DNA of 43,025 bases, taken from NCBI GenBank assembly GCA_003169975.1, contig PNAA01000030.1, forward strand, positions 1 through 43,025. The letters are read 5' to 3'. Positions 23,845-31,426 of this stretch are shown in pieces. The translations under genes were made by a program, and so were the position numbers. How positions within the stretch are numbered: position 1 is the stretch's first letter; each line of letters begins with the position of its first letter. The notes under the pieces were generated by a model. It searched no databases and was not told the origin of the DNA. It worked only from the letters and a program-made list of their open reading frames with translations. The stretch is from Spartobacteria bacterium (GTDB taxonomy: Bacteria > Verrucomicrobiota > Verrucomicrobiia > Chthoniobacterales > UBA10450).

Positions 23845-23870
23845 GCCTAACCAGACGATGCAGACATGTG
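23845..23870 (+). other. Left half of a second attC-like site, truncated
   Basis: GCCTAACCAGACGATG at 23845-23860 repeats 14 bases (ctaaccagacgatg) of the attC-like site at 22851. It lies 110 bases after the stop of the CPBP gene. After about 25 bases the similarity ends and IS110-type sequence begins. The element probably inserted into the attC site or deleted its right half. The spacer 23735-23844 holds no gene. Confidence 0.6.
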
Positions 23871-23929
23871 GTTAAGTCAAGTTGTCATGGTTTGGTTTCT
23901 GTGTTCATAGGATGATTTAGCTGTTCCCC

Positions 23930-24944
23930 TTAGCGGAGGGGTTTGGGGAACCGTGGTTCCCCAATTGTCTCTTCTTTTTTCAAGGGTAACTCTGGAGGAG
24001 GGAGAGTTTTTGTTCCAGGAAGGCGATCTTGCTGGGATAGCCGAGGGCCTTGATCGCGGGCAGGCCGAGGTCGGTGGCGAGTTTGCCCAGCTTGGTCTGG
24101 AGGCGAGGGAGCGGTTCGAGGGCGCCAATGACATGGCCCTGGAGGACATGCCAGAGGGCGACGCAGAGTTTGCGCGCCGCCGCCTTCGTAGTTGCCGCTC
24201 TGGCAGACGCTCGGGTTCAAGCCCAGGTAAGCGACCAGCTTGTTGCTCTGGGCAAAACGCTGGATGTCGCCGATGGCGGACTGCAAGCCGTAGATGGTGA
24301 CCAGACTCAGGCCGCAGAGGCGGGCCAGGCGCAGCATCTCTGGGTCGTTCAGGATTTCTCCGGCCATGTGCCGGCGCAGCTCGCTCCGGCGCCCGTTGTC
24401 CCAGTAGCATCGTTTGCACCGGGCTCCAGGTCCGCACCTTGGCCTGACGATTCATCGCCGTGGGATGACAAAGGCGGAAGCCCTTGGGCAGTCGCACACA
24501 GTGTTCGCCCTAGCATGCTTTTAAGTTGTTGCTGGAGCCGGGTGCTTTCTTTCACCACCCCTTGATAGGCGCTAAAGACTTCCCGCCGTTCGGAAGTCTG
24601 CGCATCGGGTTGCCAGACCACGGCGGAGAGGCCGCTCAGATAGATCCGTGCGATTTTGACCGCGTCGACCCGGTCATTGGCGCAGTAGACTTTGCCGATC
24701 TTGCCCCGCTGTCGAGGATCGCGACTTGGCGACCGAGCGCCCGCAGCCGCCCCGCCACCGCGAAGGCGTTGCCGCTCGCTTCCAGCACGAGCGTATCGTC
24801 TTTGCTGGTGTGGCGCTCAGCCCAGCGCTCCAGTTCTTTGAGATCCACCCGCGTGGAAGTGCTCAAAACCCGCGCGCGCGCCGGCCCGGCCGTGGTGGCG
24901 CTACACCGCGAAGCGGAAAGCCAGGCTCGGCCCGAAGCCGTCAT
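23930..24944 (-). pseudogene. IS110-family transposase, multiply frameshifted
   Basis: Reading from 24944 down: TLVLEASGNAFAVAGRLRAL of the DEDD (RuvC-like) domain, a frameshift, then KVYCANDRVDAVKIARIYLS and VVKESTRLQQQLKSML. Another shift leads to HCVRLPKGFRLCHPTAMN and RTWSPVQTMLL, another to MAGEILNDPEMLRLARL and LVTIYGLQSAIGDIQRF with the C-terminal Transposase_20 signature (KLVAYLGLNPS, then SGNY). After GGGA the frame shifts again. At least four frame changes mean no functional transposase. IS110 elements lack inverted ends, so limits are only approximate; the element may start near 23870. Confidence 0.8.
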
Positions 24945-24958
24945 AGCGTTGGCAATTC

Positions 24959-25391
24959 GTGGCGAAATCCATGTCTGAACTCGACCTTCTGAATCTGGCG
25001 CGCTCCTGTGGACAGACCATCAGCAGCGACTTCGCGCAAGTCATCACGATCACCTTCGCCATGGTGGTCGCGATTTACTATTTCCTCCATCAGGCCGGCA
25101 TCCGGATGAAGATTTTCGCCTTCGCAATCTACACCTGCGGGGATGCTGGCCTATCTGGGGATGATGCTGTTGGAGTCGGGTGTCGCCCTCGGCGCGCAGA
25201 AGGCGCTTCGCGCGATTCCGCAGGCGGCGCAGGCGCTGCCGACGCAGTCTTATCTCGGCGTGCGAGCGGGCCCGGTCGGGACCATCTCGACGGTTTTGCT
25301 AAATCTCGTTTATTGGATTCTCTGGCTCGGCACAGGCTATCTGCTCTTCTTCTGGAGGAAGCCGGCCGAGATCGTGCGTCCGCACGATTGA
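24959..25391 (+). pseudogene. Small membrane protein gene split by one frameshift
   Basis: GTG 24959 or ATG 24971 opens a frame with SELDLLNLARSCGQTISSD and a membrane segment VITITFAMVVAIYYFLHQAG. Near 25135 (tgcgggg run) the frame shifts and continues as MLAYLGMMLLESGVALGAQK and a final membrane segment LLNLVYWILWLGTGYLLFFW, ending at TGA 25389-25391. Joined, this is a protein of about 143 residues with three or four membrane segments. I do not recognise the family. It follows the IS110 remnant directly and may be a former cassette gene, but no core site flanks it. Confidence 0.5.
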
Positions 25392-25934
25392 CGGGCGAGC
25401 AAGGGCGCGGGCATTTGCCGCGCTAGGAAAGTCGCGCTCGACCGCGTTACTCTCTGACGCCTCGCCTCAGCTCCCAAACTCGTATGGCAGCCAGAATCAG
25501 CCTCTTCGTTCGCGCAAGGGTGCCAACCGCCGGCTGAATTGGCTGCTCTGTCGGACGGCTCGTCGCGCCGGGAGGATACTTGCGCTTTCGCCGCGGCATT
25601 GGCTTGGGATAATGCCGAAACGCTGCTCTGCCCGCCTTGAAGACGCCTCCAGTCTCTTCCGGCGGAGATTCACTTTGCTCTGTTTCATCGGCGTCTCCCA
25701 AACCAGAGCGGGCCGCCTCCTCCACTGCGTCGGCGAAGGCGAGATCGGGGCTGCACGTATCTCCATTCTGACGGGACTTCGACTTCACCTCATGTTTGAC
25801 GTGAGCGGCTCTTCCGTATTCATCGGAAGATCGACTCCTCGGGTCGGGAACGCAGCAAGCCATGACTGGCGATCGGCTGAAGATCTCGGCGCGGAGGGAT
25901 GCGCGCAAGAGTCTTCTCGGCTTGATGCGTCAAA
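25392..25934. other. No gene recognised
   Basis: The only long frame here (25447-25908, minus) is Arg/Pro-rich with no domain, no good start and no conserved neighbour. A shorter version starting MPRRKRKYPPGATSR could be a small basic protein, but I cannot support it. No repeat, RNA gene or core site was seen. Confidence 0.4.
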
Positions 25935-26120
25935 TTGGCCGCTTATGTGCAGGGGCATCACCAGGATAGCGTCACCATCCTGCTCAGCTCCGGCTTCCAA
26001 GCCAGCCGGCGCCCGTCGCCGGTCGCGCTGCCAGTCGTGCCCGCCAACGCCCGCCTTACCGCAGGGTCGGTCAGCGGCAGCGTGGTGCTGCGCACTCAGA
26101 AGTCGGCCAACGCCGATAAC
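25935..26120 (+). pseudogene. Fragment of a secreted/repeat-type hypothetical protein (pre-FN3 region)
   Basis: The plus frame reads LAAYVQGHHQDSVTILLSSG, then FQASRRPSPVALPVVPANAR. This resembles the linker before a fibronectin-type domain in a family of short proteins common in Verrucomicrobia, where AYVQ, ILSSGF and a Pro-rich stretch precede the domain. Neither the start nor the following domain is present. The recognition is from memory of the family and is not strong. Confidence 0.35.
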
Positions 26121-26220
26121 TCTTCGCCGCGGTTTTTTTGCTTTTTCAGGCGGGGCGAAACCACCTGGGCCCGCCCTCTACAAACTCACCAACAACGATT
26201 GAGGGACTAGCTCGGAGGCA

Positions 26221-26229
26221 TGGTTAGGC
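26221..26229 (-). other. Cassette end: R-box GCCTAAC containing the stop codon
   Basis: On the minus strand the gene at 26829-26224 ends with gtg gcc taa, and these bases form GCCTAAC (RYYYAAC) followed by catgcctccgagc. The stop codon inside the core site is typical of gene cassettes. The other half of an attC site was not found downstream, between 26080 and 26220. Confidence 0.5.
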
Positions 26230-26829
26230 CACATGTCTATCAATAGTTGATGATATGTCTTCAATAATCTTCTTTTGCTTGTCAACAATTTGGCGGTCAA
26301 AGCTGGGCTCGGCCTGGCGAATTATTTCGAGAACGTCCAATTCTCGACGTGCGAGTGTCAATAGATCCTTACGCACTGCTGCCGCCTGACATCCCATGGC
26401 TTTGACGAGTCTTTCGCGTGTCTCTCCGCCTAGGCTCTGGATGTAAGCCACATTAAGCGCTTTCAAAGACTCTATTCCACTTAGAACGATCTGAATATGA
26501 GATGAGTAAGATATGTATATGTGGGCGTTGTAAGTATCGAGTTCCGCAAGTCGATTTGCAAATTCGACCAGACCCCCTGGAATGTCGAATGTCACTGTGA
26601 CAAGCTTGTTCGCGCTCGCCGCCGTCGCGATCCGGCCGATCGTGTCGACGGATCTAATGAAATTTCCCTGTGCATCGCTAATGCTGCGCCACAGAGACAT
26701 CCGTTTCGCATTGCGCTCAAGGCGATTCTCATAGGCGAGTTTTGCCCATATCAGCACTAGCGCGAACGCAAAAGGAACGCATAGTTTGAGCACATCGGCC
26801 CAAGTCAATAATGTGTTTGGCTGTGGCAT
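26224..26829 (-). CDS. Cassette-type hypothetical protein with one membrane segment
   Basis: 201 residues from ATG 26827-26829. N-terminal membrane segment VLKLCVPFAFALVLIWAKL (about residues 13-32), then a mostly helical, charged soluble part (RLERNAKRMSLWRSISDAQG, LDVLEIIRQAEPSF, DKQKKIIEDISSTIDRH) that may form coiled coils. I do not recognise the family. Its base composition is poorer in GC than the surrounding core genes. It is bounded by core sites GTTAGGC upstream (26876-26882, minus) and GCCTAAC at its stop, so it fits a gene cassette lying opposite to the two at 22.4-23.9 kb. Confidence 0.65.
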   Translation of the reverse strand: MPQPNTLLTWADVLKLCVPFAFALVLIWAKLAYENRLERNAKRMSLWRSISDAQGNFIRSVDTIGRIATAASANKLVTVTFDIPGGLVEFANRLAELDTYNAHIYISYSSHIQIVLSGIESLKALNVAYIQSLGGETRERLVKAMGCQAAAVRKDLLTLARRELDVLEIIRQAEPSFDRQIVDKQKKIIEDISSTIDRHVA

Positions 26830-26875
26830 CGTGTTTGGCTTGACGGATCAAGGGCAGAGAGACATGGATTTTGAG

Positions 26876-27050
26876 GCCTAACATGAAAAGGGCGGAAGAC
26901 TGGAACGCATAACGCGCAATGAGTCCGCCTAATTTGCAGCGCTGCGAGGCAGGCGAACGGGGAACCCGGAATGGAGCCCACGGGGGCGGTGCGACATAGG
27001 CGTGCGTAGCATAGGCGGAGCCCAAGACCTGGGTGGGTCGAGCCATTCAT
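26876..27050 (-). repeat. attC-like or dispersed repeat upstream of the minus-strand cassette
   Basis: On the minus strand the stretch ends in GTTAGGC (26882-26876), 47 bases before the ATG at 26829. Upstream lie tgcgcgttatgcgttcc and gctccgcctatgctacgc with a partly palindromic look (gccgcctaat/attaggcgg, cctatgctacgcacgcctatg). The layout is that of a long or composite recombination site, but a clear left R-box is missing. Its translations (for example THPGLGLRLCYARLCR) look familiar as spurious proteins in related genomes, which suggests a multi-copy sequence. The rest of 27051-27168 holds no gene. Confidence 0.35.
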
Positions 27051-27168
27051 CGGCGCCATTCTGTCGGGCGCCCGGGACGAGAGCAAGCCGGAAAAGGGGG
27101 GAGTTTCTCCTCGTGCGTTGAAGAGTTTGGGACGTGCGGAAGCAACGTCCCTCCGGTAAGGCTCGAGC

Positions 27169-28092
27169 TTACTTGCCGTCGAGCGCTCGACGCATCGCGG
27201 CGAGCGGGGCGGGGCGATCGAACCAAAGCTCGAAGGCGAGCGCGCCTTGGTGGAGCAACATCGTCAGGCCGTTCGCTCCCCGCGCCCCGGCCTCGGCCGC
27301 CGCCGCGAGCAGTCGCGTTGGCGTTTTCTTGTAGAGGAGGTCGTAGACCATCAGGTGCGGCGCGATGAGCCCATGCGCCAGGGGCGATGCATCGGATTGT
27401 TGCAGGCCGATCGTGGTCGCGTTGACGACCAGATCGGTGCGCCCGAGCTGCCGGCGGAGCGATGGATCGTTCCAGGGAATCGCTTCCAAGCGCGCTTCGG
27501 GGCCGAGGACGCGCGGCCCGCTGAAGTAACCCGCCAGTTCGCGCGCGAGGGCCTGCGCCTTGTCGAAGGTGCGGTTCACGAGCACGAGACGCTCGCAGTT
27601 TTCCAGGGCGCCTTGATAGGCAATCGCGCGGCCCGCTCCCCCACCCGCCCCGAGCAGGAGCACCCGCAGGTCGCTCAGGTCGACCGAAAATTCCTCCCGG
27701 ATGGCGCGCTCGAACCCGGGCCCATCGGTGTCGCGGCCTAACGATTTGCCGTCTTGGAAGACGATCGTGTTGATTGCGCCGATCCTGCGCGCGCGCTCGT
27801 CCGCTTCGTCGACGAAGGCGAGCGCCGCGATCTTGTGCGGCACGGTGAGGTTAAGGCCGACGAAGTCGAGCTCGCACATCAGACGGAGCGCTTCCGGCAA
27901 TTCGTCAGGCGTGATTTGGAAGGCGGCATACTGGAGGTCGAGGCCGCACTCCTGCAAGGCGGCGTTTTGCATTGGCGGCGAGAACGAATGCGCCACCGGA
28001 TCGCCCAACACGCCGAGGCGAATGGGCGGCGAGATGTCGCGCGTTTTTTTCTTCCCGTCGCGCAGATCGGCCAGGGTGTAGATGGTGTTCAT
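27169..28092 (-). CDS. aroE: Shikimate dehydrogenase
   Basis: 307 residues, ATG start. Catalyses NADPH-dependent reduction of 3-dehydroshikimate to shikimate in aromatic amino acid synthesis. Substrate-binding motifs: GDPVAHSFSPPMQNAAL near the N-terminus and NLTVPHK with the catalytic Lys; RDTDGPGF carries the conserved Asp. The nucleotide fold shows GAGGGAGRAI and NRTFDKA, and the C-terminus has NGLTMLLHQGALAFELW. The N-terminus is about 25 residues longer than in E. coli AroE. TCGTTAGGC at 27736 is read as Ser-Leu-Gly through a rare TTA codon. It is divergent from glnS, with a dispersed repeat in the spacer. Confidence 0.93.
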   Translation of the reverse strand: MNTIYTLADLRDGKKKTRDISPPIRLGVLGDPVAHSFSPPMQNAALQECGLDLQYAAFQITPDELPEALRLMCELDFVGLNLTVPHKIAALAFVDEADERARRIGAINTIVFQDGKSLGRDTDGPGFERAIREEFSVDLSDLRVLLLGAGGGAGRAIAYQGALENCERLVLVNRTFDKAQALARELAGYFSGPRVLGPEARLEAIPWNDPSLRRQLGRTDLVVNATTIGLQQSDASPLAHGLIAPHLMVYDLLYKKTPTRLLAAAAEAGARGANGLTMLLHQGALAFELWFDRPAPLAAMRRALDGK

Positions 28093-28127
28093 GCGTGGGT
28101 GGAATGGGAGGTTATTGGTAGCGCCGC

Positions 28128-28155
28128 GGGATCCCTCGGCTGCGCTCGGGATGAC
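28128..28155 (+). repeat. Dispersed REP-like repeat, single copy
   Basis: The 28-base sequence starting gggatccctcggctgcgc and ending tcgggatgac recurs exactly at 30033-30060. An inverted, slightly diverged copy lies at 29981-30008. It lies in the aroE-glnS divergent spacer, 36 bases before glnS. Three copies within 2 kb mark it as a dispersed element. Confidence 0.75.
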
Positions 28156-28190
28156 AAGCGGGCGCGCCGTGGTTAACGTCGCGCCACCGC

Positions 28191-29939
28191 ATGTCTGATC
28201 CAGCGAGCGAGAATTCCGCCCCTTCCGATTTCATCCGCGATATCGTCGCAGAAGATGTGCGCAGCGGAAAGTACACGAATGTCCACACCCGCTTCCCCCC
28301 CGAGCCTAACGGGTATCTCCATATCGGCCATACCAAGGCGATCTGTCTCAACTTCGGCATCGCGCACGAATTCGGCGGGATCTGTAACGTGCGGATGGAC
28401 GACACCAACCCGGAAAAGGAAGAAACGGAATACGTCGATTCCATCATGGCCGACATCCATTGGCTGATCGACGGCTGGGCGGAGGAAAATCTCGGACTTA
28501 AGCAGAAGTCAGAGGGCGGAGATCAGAGGTCGGAGGTCAGAGGTCAGAGGTCAGAGAATCAGGCTGGTCCTTTTTTCGCCTCCGATTATTTCGAGCCGAT
28601 CTACGCGTTTGCGGTTCGGCTGGTCGAAAAGGGCAACGCTTTCGTCTGCGACATGTCGGCGGAACAGACCGACGAATACCGGCGGATCGGGAAAGAGAGT
28701 CCGTTTCGCAATCGCACCGTGGCGGAGAATCTCGATCTGCTCGCGCGCATGAAAGCGGGTGAATTCCCGGATGGCGCGCGCACCCTGCGGGCGAAGATCG
28801 ACATGCAGGCGCCTAACATGTGGCTGCGCGATCCGGTGCTCTATCGCATCCGGCACGCGGCGCATCATCACACCGGCGACGCGTGGTGCATTTATCCGCT
28901 CTACGATTTCGCGCATTGCCTGAGCGATTACATCGAGGGAATCACGCATTCGGTTTGCACCCTCGAATTCGAAGTGCATCGACCGCTTTACGATTGGCTG
29001 CTCGAGTCGCTCGATCTGCCGCGGCCGTTGCCGCATCAGTATGAATTCGCGCGCCTGAACCTGACCTACACGGTGATGAGCAAGCGCAAACTCAAACAGT
29101 TGGTCGATGACGAACTGGTCAACGGCTGGGACGATCCGCGCCTGCCGACGATCTCCGGGATGCGGCGGCGCGGGGTGACAGCAAGCGTGCTGCGCGATTT
29201 TGCCTACCGAATCGGCATTACAAAGTATCCGTCGATGACGGAAGTGGACGCGCTCGAGTATGCGATGCGCGACGAGTTCAACAAGACGGCTTTGCGCCGG
29301 CTCGCAGTGCTGCATCCGGTCAAGGTGGTGATCACCAATTATCCCGAGGGAAAAACCGAGGAGCTGGAGGCGGTGAACAACCCGGAAGATCTCGGCGCCG
29401 GGACGCGCAAGGTGCCGTTCAGTCGCGAGCTTTACATCGAGGGCGCGGATTTCATGGAGACGCCGCCGCCCAAATATTTCCGGCTCAGGCCGGGCGGCGA
29501 AGTGCGTTTGAAATACGCCTACATCATCAGGTGCGAGGAGGTGATCAAGGATTCATCAGGCAAGGTGGCGGAATTGCGCTGCACGGCCGATCTCGAGAGC
29601 AAATCGGGCGGGGCGACTTCGAACCGCAAGATCAAGGGCACGATCCACTGGGTGAGCGCAGCGCACGCGATCGATGCGGAAGTGCGGCTTTACGATCGGC
29701 TCTTTACTGTGCCGGAGCCGGATTCGGACGGGGATTTCAAATCGTTCATCAATCCGCACTCGCTCGAGGTGGTGACGGCGAAGTGCGAGTTGTCGTTAGG
29801 CGAGGCGAAGCCGGAGTTGCGTTATCAATTTGAGCGGCTCGGCTATTTCGCGCTCGATCCGGATTCCCGGCCCGGCAGGCTCGTCTTCAATCGCACCATC
29901 ACACTGCGCGACACCTGGGCGAAGGAAGCGAAGAAGTAG
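28191..29939 (+). CDS. glnS: Glutaminyl-tRNA synthetase
   Basis: 582 residues from ATG 28191. Class I synthetase charging tRNA-Gln with glutamine. HIGH motif at residues 44-47 (GYLHIGHTKAICLNFG), KMSKR-type loop VMSKRKLKQLV, and the anticodon-binding beta-barrels at the end (VPFSRELYIEGADFME, GTIHWVSAAHA). E. coli GlnRS has 554 residues; the extra length is partly an insertion at about residues 105-124 made of a degenerate short tandem repeat (28507-28560), in the frame QKSEGGDQRSEVRGQRSEN. The dispersed word occurs as Pro-Asn in GCCTAACGG (28304) and GCCTAACAT (28811), and as Ser-Leu-Gly at 29793. It is convergent with gltX. Confidence 0.95.
   Translation: MSDPASENSAPSDFIRDIVAEDVRSGKYTNVHTRFPPEPNGYLHIGHTKAICLNFGIAHEFGGICNVRMDDTNPEKEETEYVDSIMADIHWLIDGWAEENLGLKQKSEGGDQRSEVRGQRSENQAGPFFASDYFEPIYAFAVRLVEKGNAFVCDMSAEQTDEYRRIGKESPFRNRTVAENLDLLARMKAGEFPDGARTLRAKIDMQAPNMWLRDPVLYRIRHAAHHHTGDAWCIYPLYDFAHCLSDYIEGITHSVCTLEFEVHRPLYDWLLESLDLPRPLPHQYEFARLNLTYTVMSKRKLKQLVDDELVNGWDDPRLPTISGMRRRGVTASVLRDFAYRIGITKYPSMTEVDALEYAMRDEFNKTALRRLAVLHPVKVVITNYPEGKTEELEAVNNPEDLGAGTRKVPFSRELYIEGADFMETPPPKYFRLRPGGEVRLKYAYIIRCEEVIKDSSGKVAELRCTADLESKSGGATSNRKIKGTIHWVSAAHAIDAEVRLYDRLFTVPEPDSDGDFKSFINPHSLEVVTAKCELSLGEAKPELRYQFERLGYFALDPDSRPGRLVFNRTITLRDTWAKEAKK
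28507..28560 (+). repeat. Short tandem repeat (unit about agaggtc) inside glnS
   Basis: From 28507 the sequence is built of repeats of the heptamer cagaggt and variants (gatcagaggt, cggaggtcagaggt, cagaggtcagag). The length change keeps the glnS frame and adds about 18 hydrophilic residues (SEGGDQRSEVRGQRSE). It lies between the HIGH half-domain start and the conserved ASDYFEPIYAFA block, where other GlnRS have a short loop. Confidence 0.8.
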
Positions 29940-29980
29940 TAGCCGCGCCAACGCTGGGGAGCGCGTGACGAAGCAGCGTC

Positions 29981-30060
29981 GTCCCGAGCGCAGTCGAGGG
30001 ATCCCGTGATGTGATCTTTCAGGTTTCGCCACGGGATCCCTCGGCTGCGCTCGGGATGAC
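29981..30060. repeat. REP-like inverted pair between glnS and gltX, probable bidirectional terminator
   Basis: Arm 1 (29981-30008, gtcccgagcgcagtcgaggg then atcccgtg) and arm 2 (30030-30060, cacgggatccctcggctgcg then ctcgggatgac) are inverted copies around a 21-base spacer. They would form a long stable hairpin. The pair sits between the glnS stop (29939) and the gltX stop (30019), and its right arm is translated as the last codons of gltX. Confidence 0.75.
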
Positions 30061-31377
30061 GGCGAATGCTCGATCCAGGCGGGCAAGGACTTTTGCTTTC
30101 CCTAGAATCTCGAGCAGATGATAGAGGCTCGGCCCGGCGTTGCTGCCGGTGATAGCGAGCCGCGTCGGGTGGACAAGCGCGCCCACCTTCACCTCGAGCT
30201 GCGCGGCCGTCGCCTTCAGCGCGGCCTCCACGGAAGTCGCGTCGAAGCTTTCGAGCGCGGCGAACGCTTCGCGCAATGCTTGCAGTCGCGGTTTGTTTTC
30301 CGGGATGAAATGTTTCGCCACGCCCTCGGGCTGGTAACTGATCTCGTCGGTGAAATAGAAGCCGCAATAAGCGGGCAGCTCGCTAAAGATCCTGAACTTC
30401 CCTTTGCAGGTCTCGAGCGCGGCCCGCACGTAATCCTCTGGGAATTTTGACGTATCGATGCCGGCCCTAACGAGCGCGACCCGCGCCAGGGCGTGAAAAC
30501 GGTCGTCCGGCAATTCGCGCGCGTACTCGCCGTTGAGCCAGGTGCATTTGGCGAGATCGAACGACGCGTTCTTGCGATGAATTTTCTCCAGCTCAAACAG
30601 CCTGACGACCTCCTCGAGCGCGATCTTTTCCCGGTTATCCTTCGGCGACCAGCCGAGGAGGCAAAGATAATTGCGGACCGCTTCGGGCAGAAAACCCTCC
30701 TCGATGTAGGTGTTGAGGCTCGCCCCGGCGTCGCGCTTGCTCATCTTCGAGCCGTCGTGGTTGAGGATGAGCGGAATGTGCGCGAAGCGCGGCGGCTCGG
30801 CGCCGAGCGCGCGGTAAAGTTCGATGTGCTTCGGGGTGTTGGAGAGATGATCCTCACCGCGAATGACGTGGCTGATTTCCATCTCGAGGTCGTCGACCAC
30901 GTTGACGAAATGAAAAATCCACGAGCCATCGGGCCGGCGGATCGTCATGTCGGGATGCGTCTCGGGATTCGTCAGGTCGAAATCGATCTTCCCGCAGACG
31001 ACATCGTCGACCACGACATGCTCGCGCGGGGAGCGGAAACGGATCGCGCCGTTTTCCTCGACGAGATGGCCGCCGGCTTCCAGTTTGCGAAGATGGCGCT
31101 CGTAGATGTCGTGGCGCTGACTTTGGAAATAAGGCCCGAAGTTTCCGCCGGCGTGCGGGCCTTCGTCCCACTCGAGCCCGAGCCAGCGAAGCCCGTCGTA
31201 GATCGCCTGCGCGGCTTCGGCGGTGTTGCGCGCCTCATCGGTATCCTCGATCCGCAGGACGAAGGTGCCGCCGGTGTGGTGCGCGAAGAGCCAGTTGAAG
31301 AGCGCGGTGCGCGCGCCGCCGATGTGGAGAAACCCGGTGGGTGATGGCGCAAAACGAACGCGGACGGCGGAGCTCAT
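30019..31377 (-). CDS. gltX: Glutamyl-tRNA synthetase
   Basis: 452 residues, ATG 31375-31377. Class I synthetase; both signature motifs are intact: FLHIGGARTALFNWLF (HIGH variant at 18-21) and SKMSKRDAGASL (KMSKS). VIRGEDHLSNTPKHIELYRA is the conserved middle block. Since glnS is also present, this enzyme is probably specific for tRNA-Glu. The C-terminus is unusual: the last residues AVIPSAAEGSRGET are encoded by a dispersed REP-like repeat, which also supplies the stop codon region. CCCTAACGA at 30465 is a one-base variant of the dispersed word. It follows the serine hydrolase gene by 49 bases. Confidence 0.95.
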   Translation of the reverse strand: MSSAVRVRFAPSPTGFLHIGGARTALFNWLFAHHTGGTFVLRIEDTDEARNTAEAAQAIYDGLRWLGLEWDEGPHAGGNFGPYFQSQRHDIYERHLRKLEAGGHLVEENGAIRFRSPREHVVVDDVVCGKIDFDLTNPETHPDMTIRRPDGSWIFHFVNVVDDLEMEISHVIRGEDHLSNTPKHIELYRALGAEPPRFAHIPLILNHDGSKMSKRDAGASLNTYIEEGFLPEAVRNYLCLLGWSPKDNREKIALEEVVRLFELEKIHRKNASFDLAKCTWLNGEYARELPDDRFHALARVALVRAGIDTSKFPEDYVRAALETCKGKFRIFSELPAYCGFYFTDEISYQPEGVAKHFIPENKPRLQALREAFAALESFDATSVEAALKATAAQLEVKVGALVHPTRLAITGSNAGPSLYHLLEILGKAKVLARLDRAFAVIPSAAEGSRGET

Positions 31378-31426
31378 ATCTTTCCCATCCTGCGCGAAAG
31401 CGCAGGGGGCCGCAAACGCGGCGGCC

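Noticed and set aside
25447-25908. Minus-strand open frame of 153 codons
   Set aside because: No domain, poor composition, no convincing start or neighbour; listed only as a stretch without recognised gene.
28507-28560. CRISPR-like repeat
   Set aside because: The unit is about 7 bases without spacers and lies in frame in glnS.
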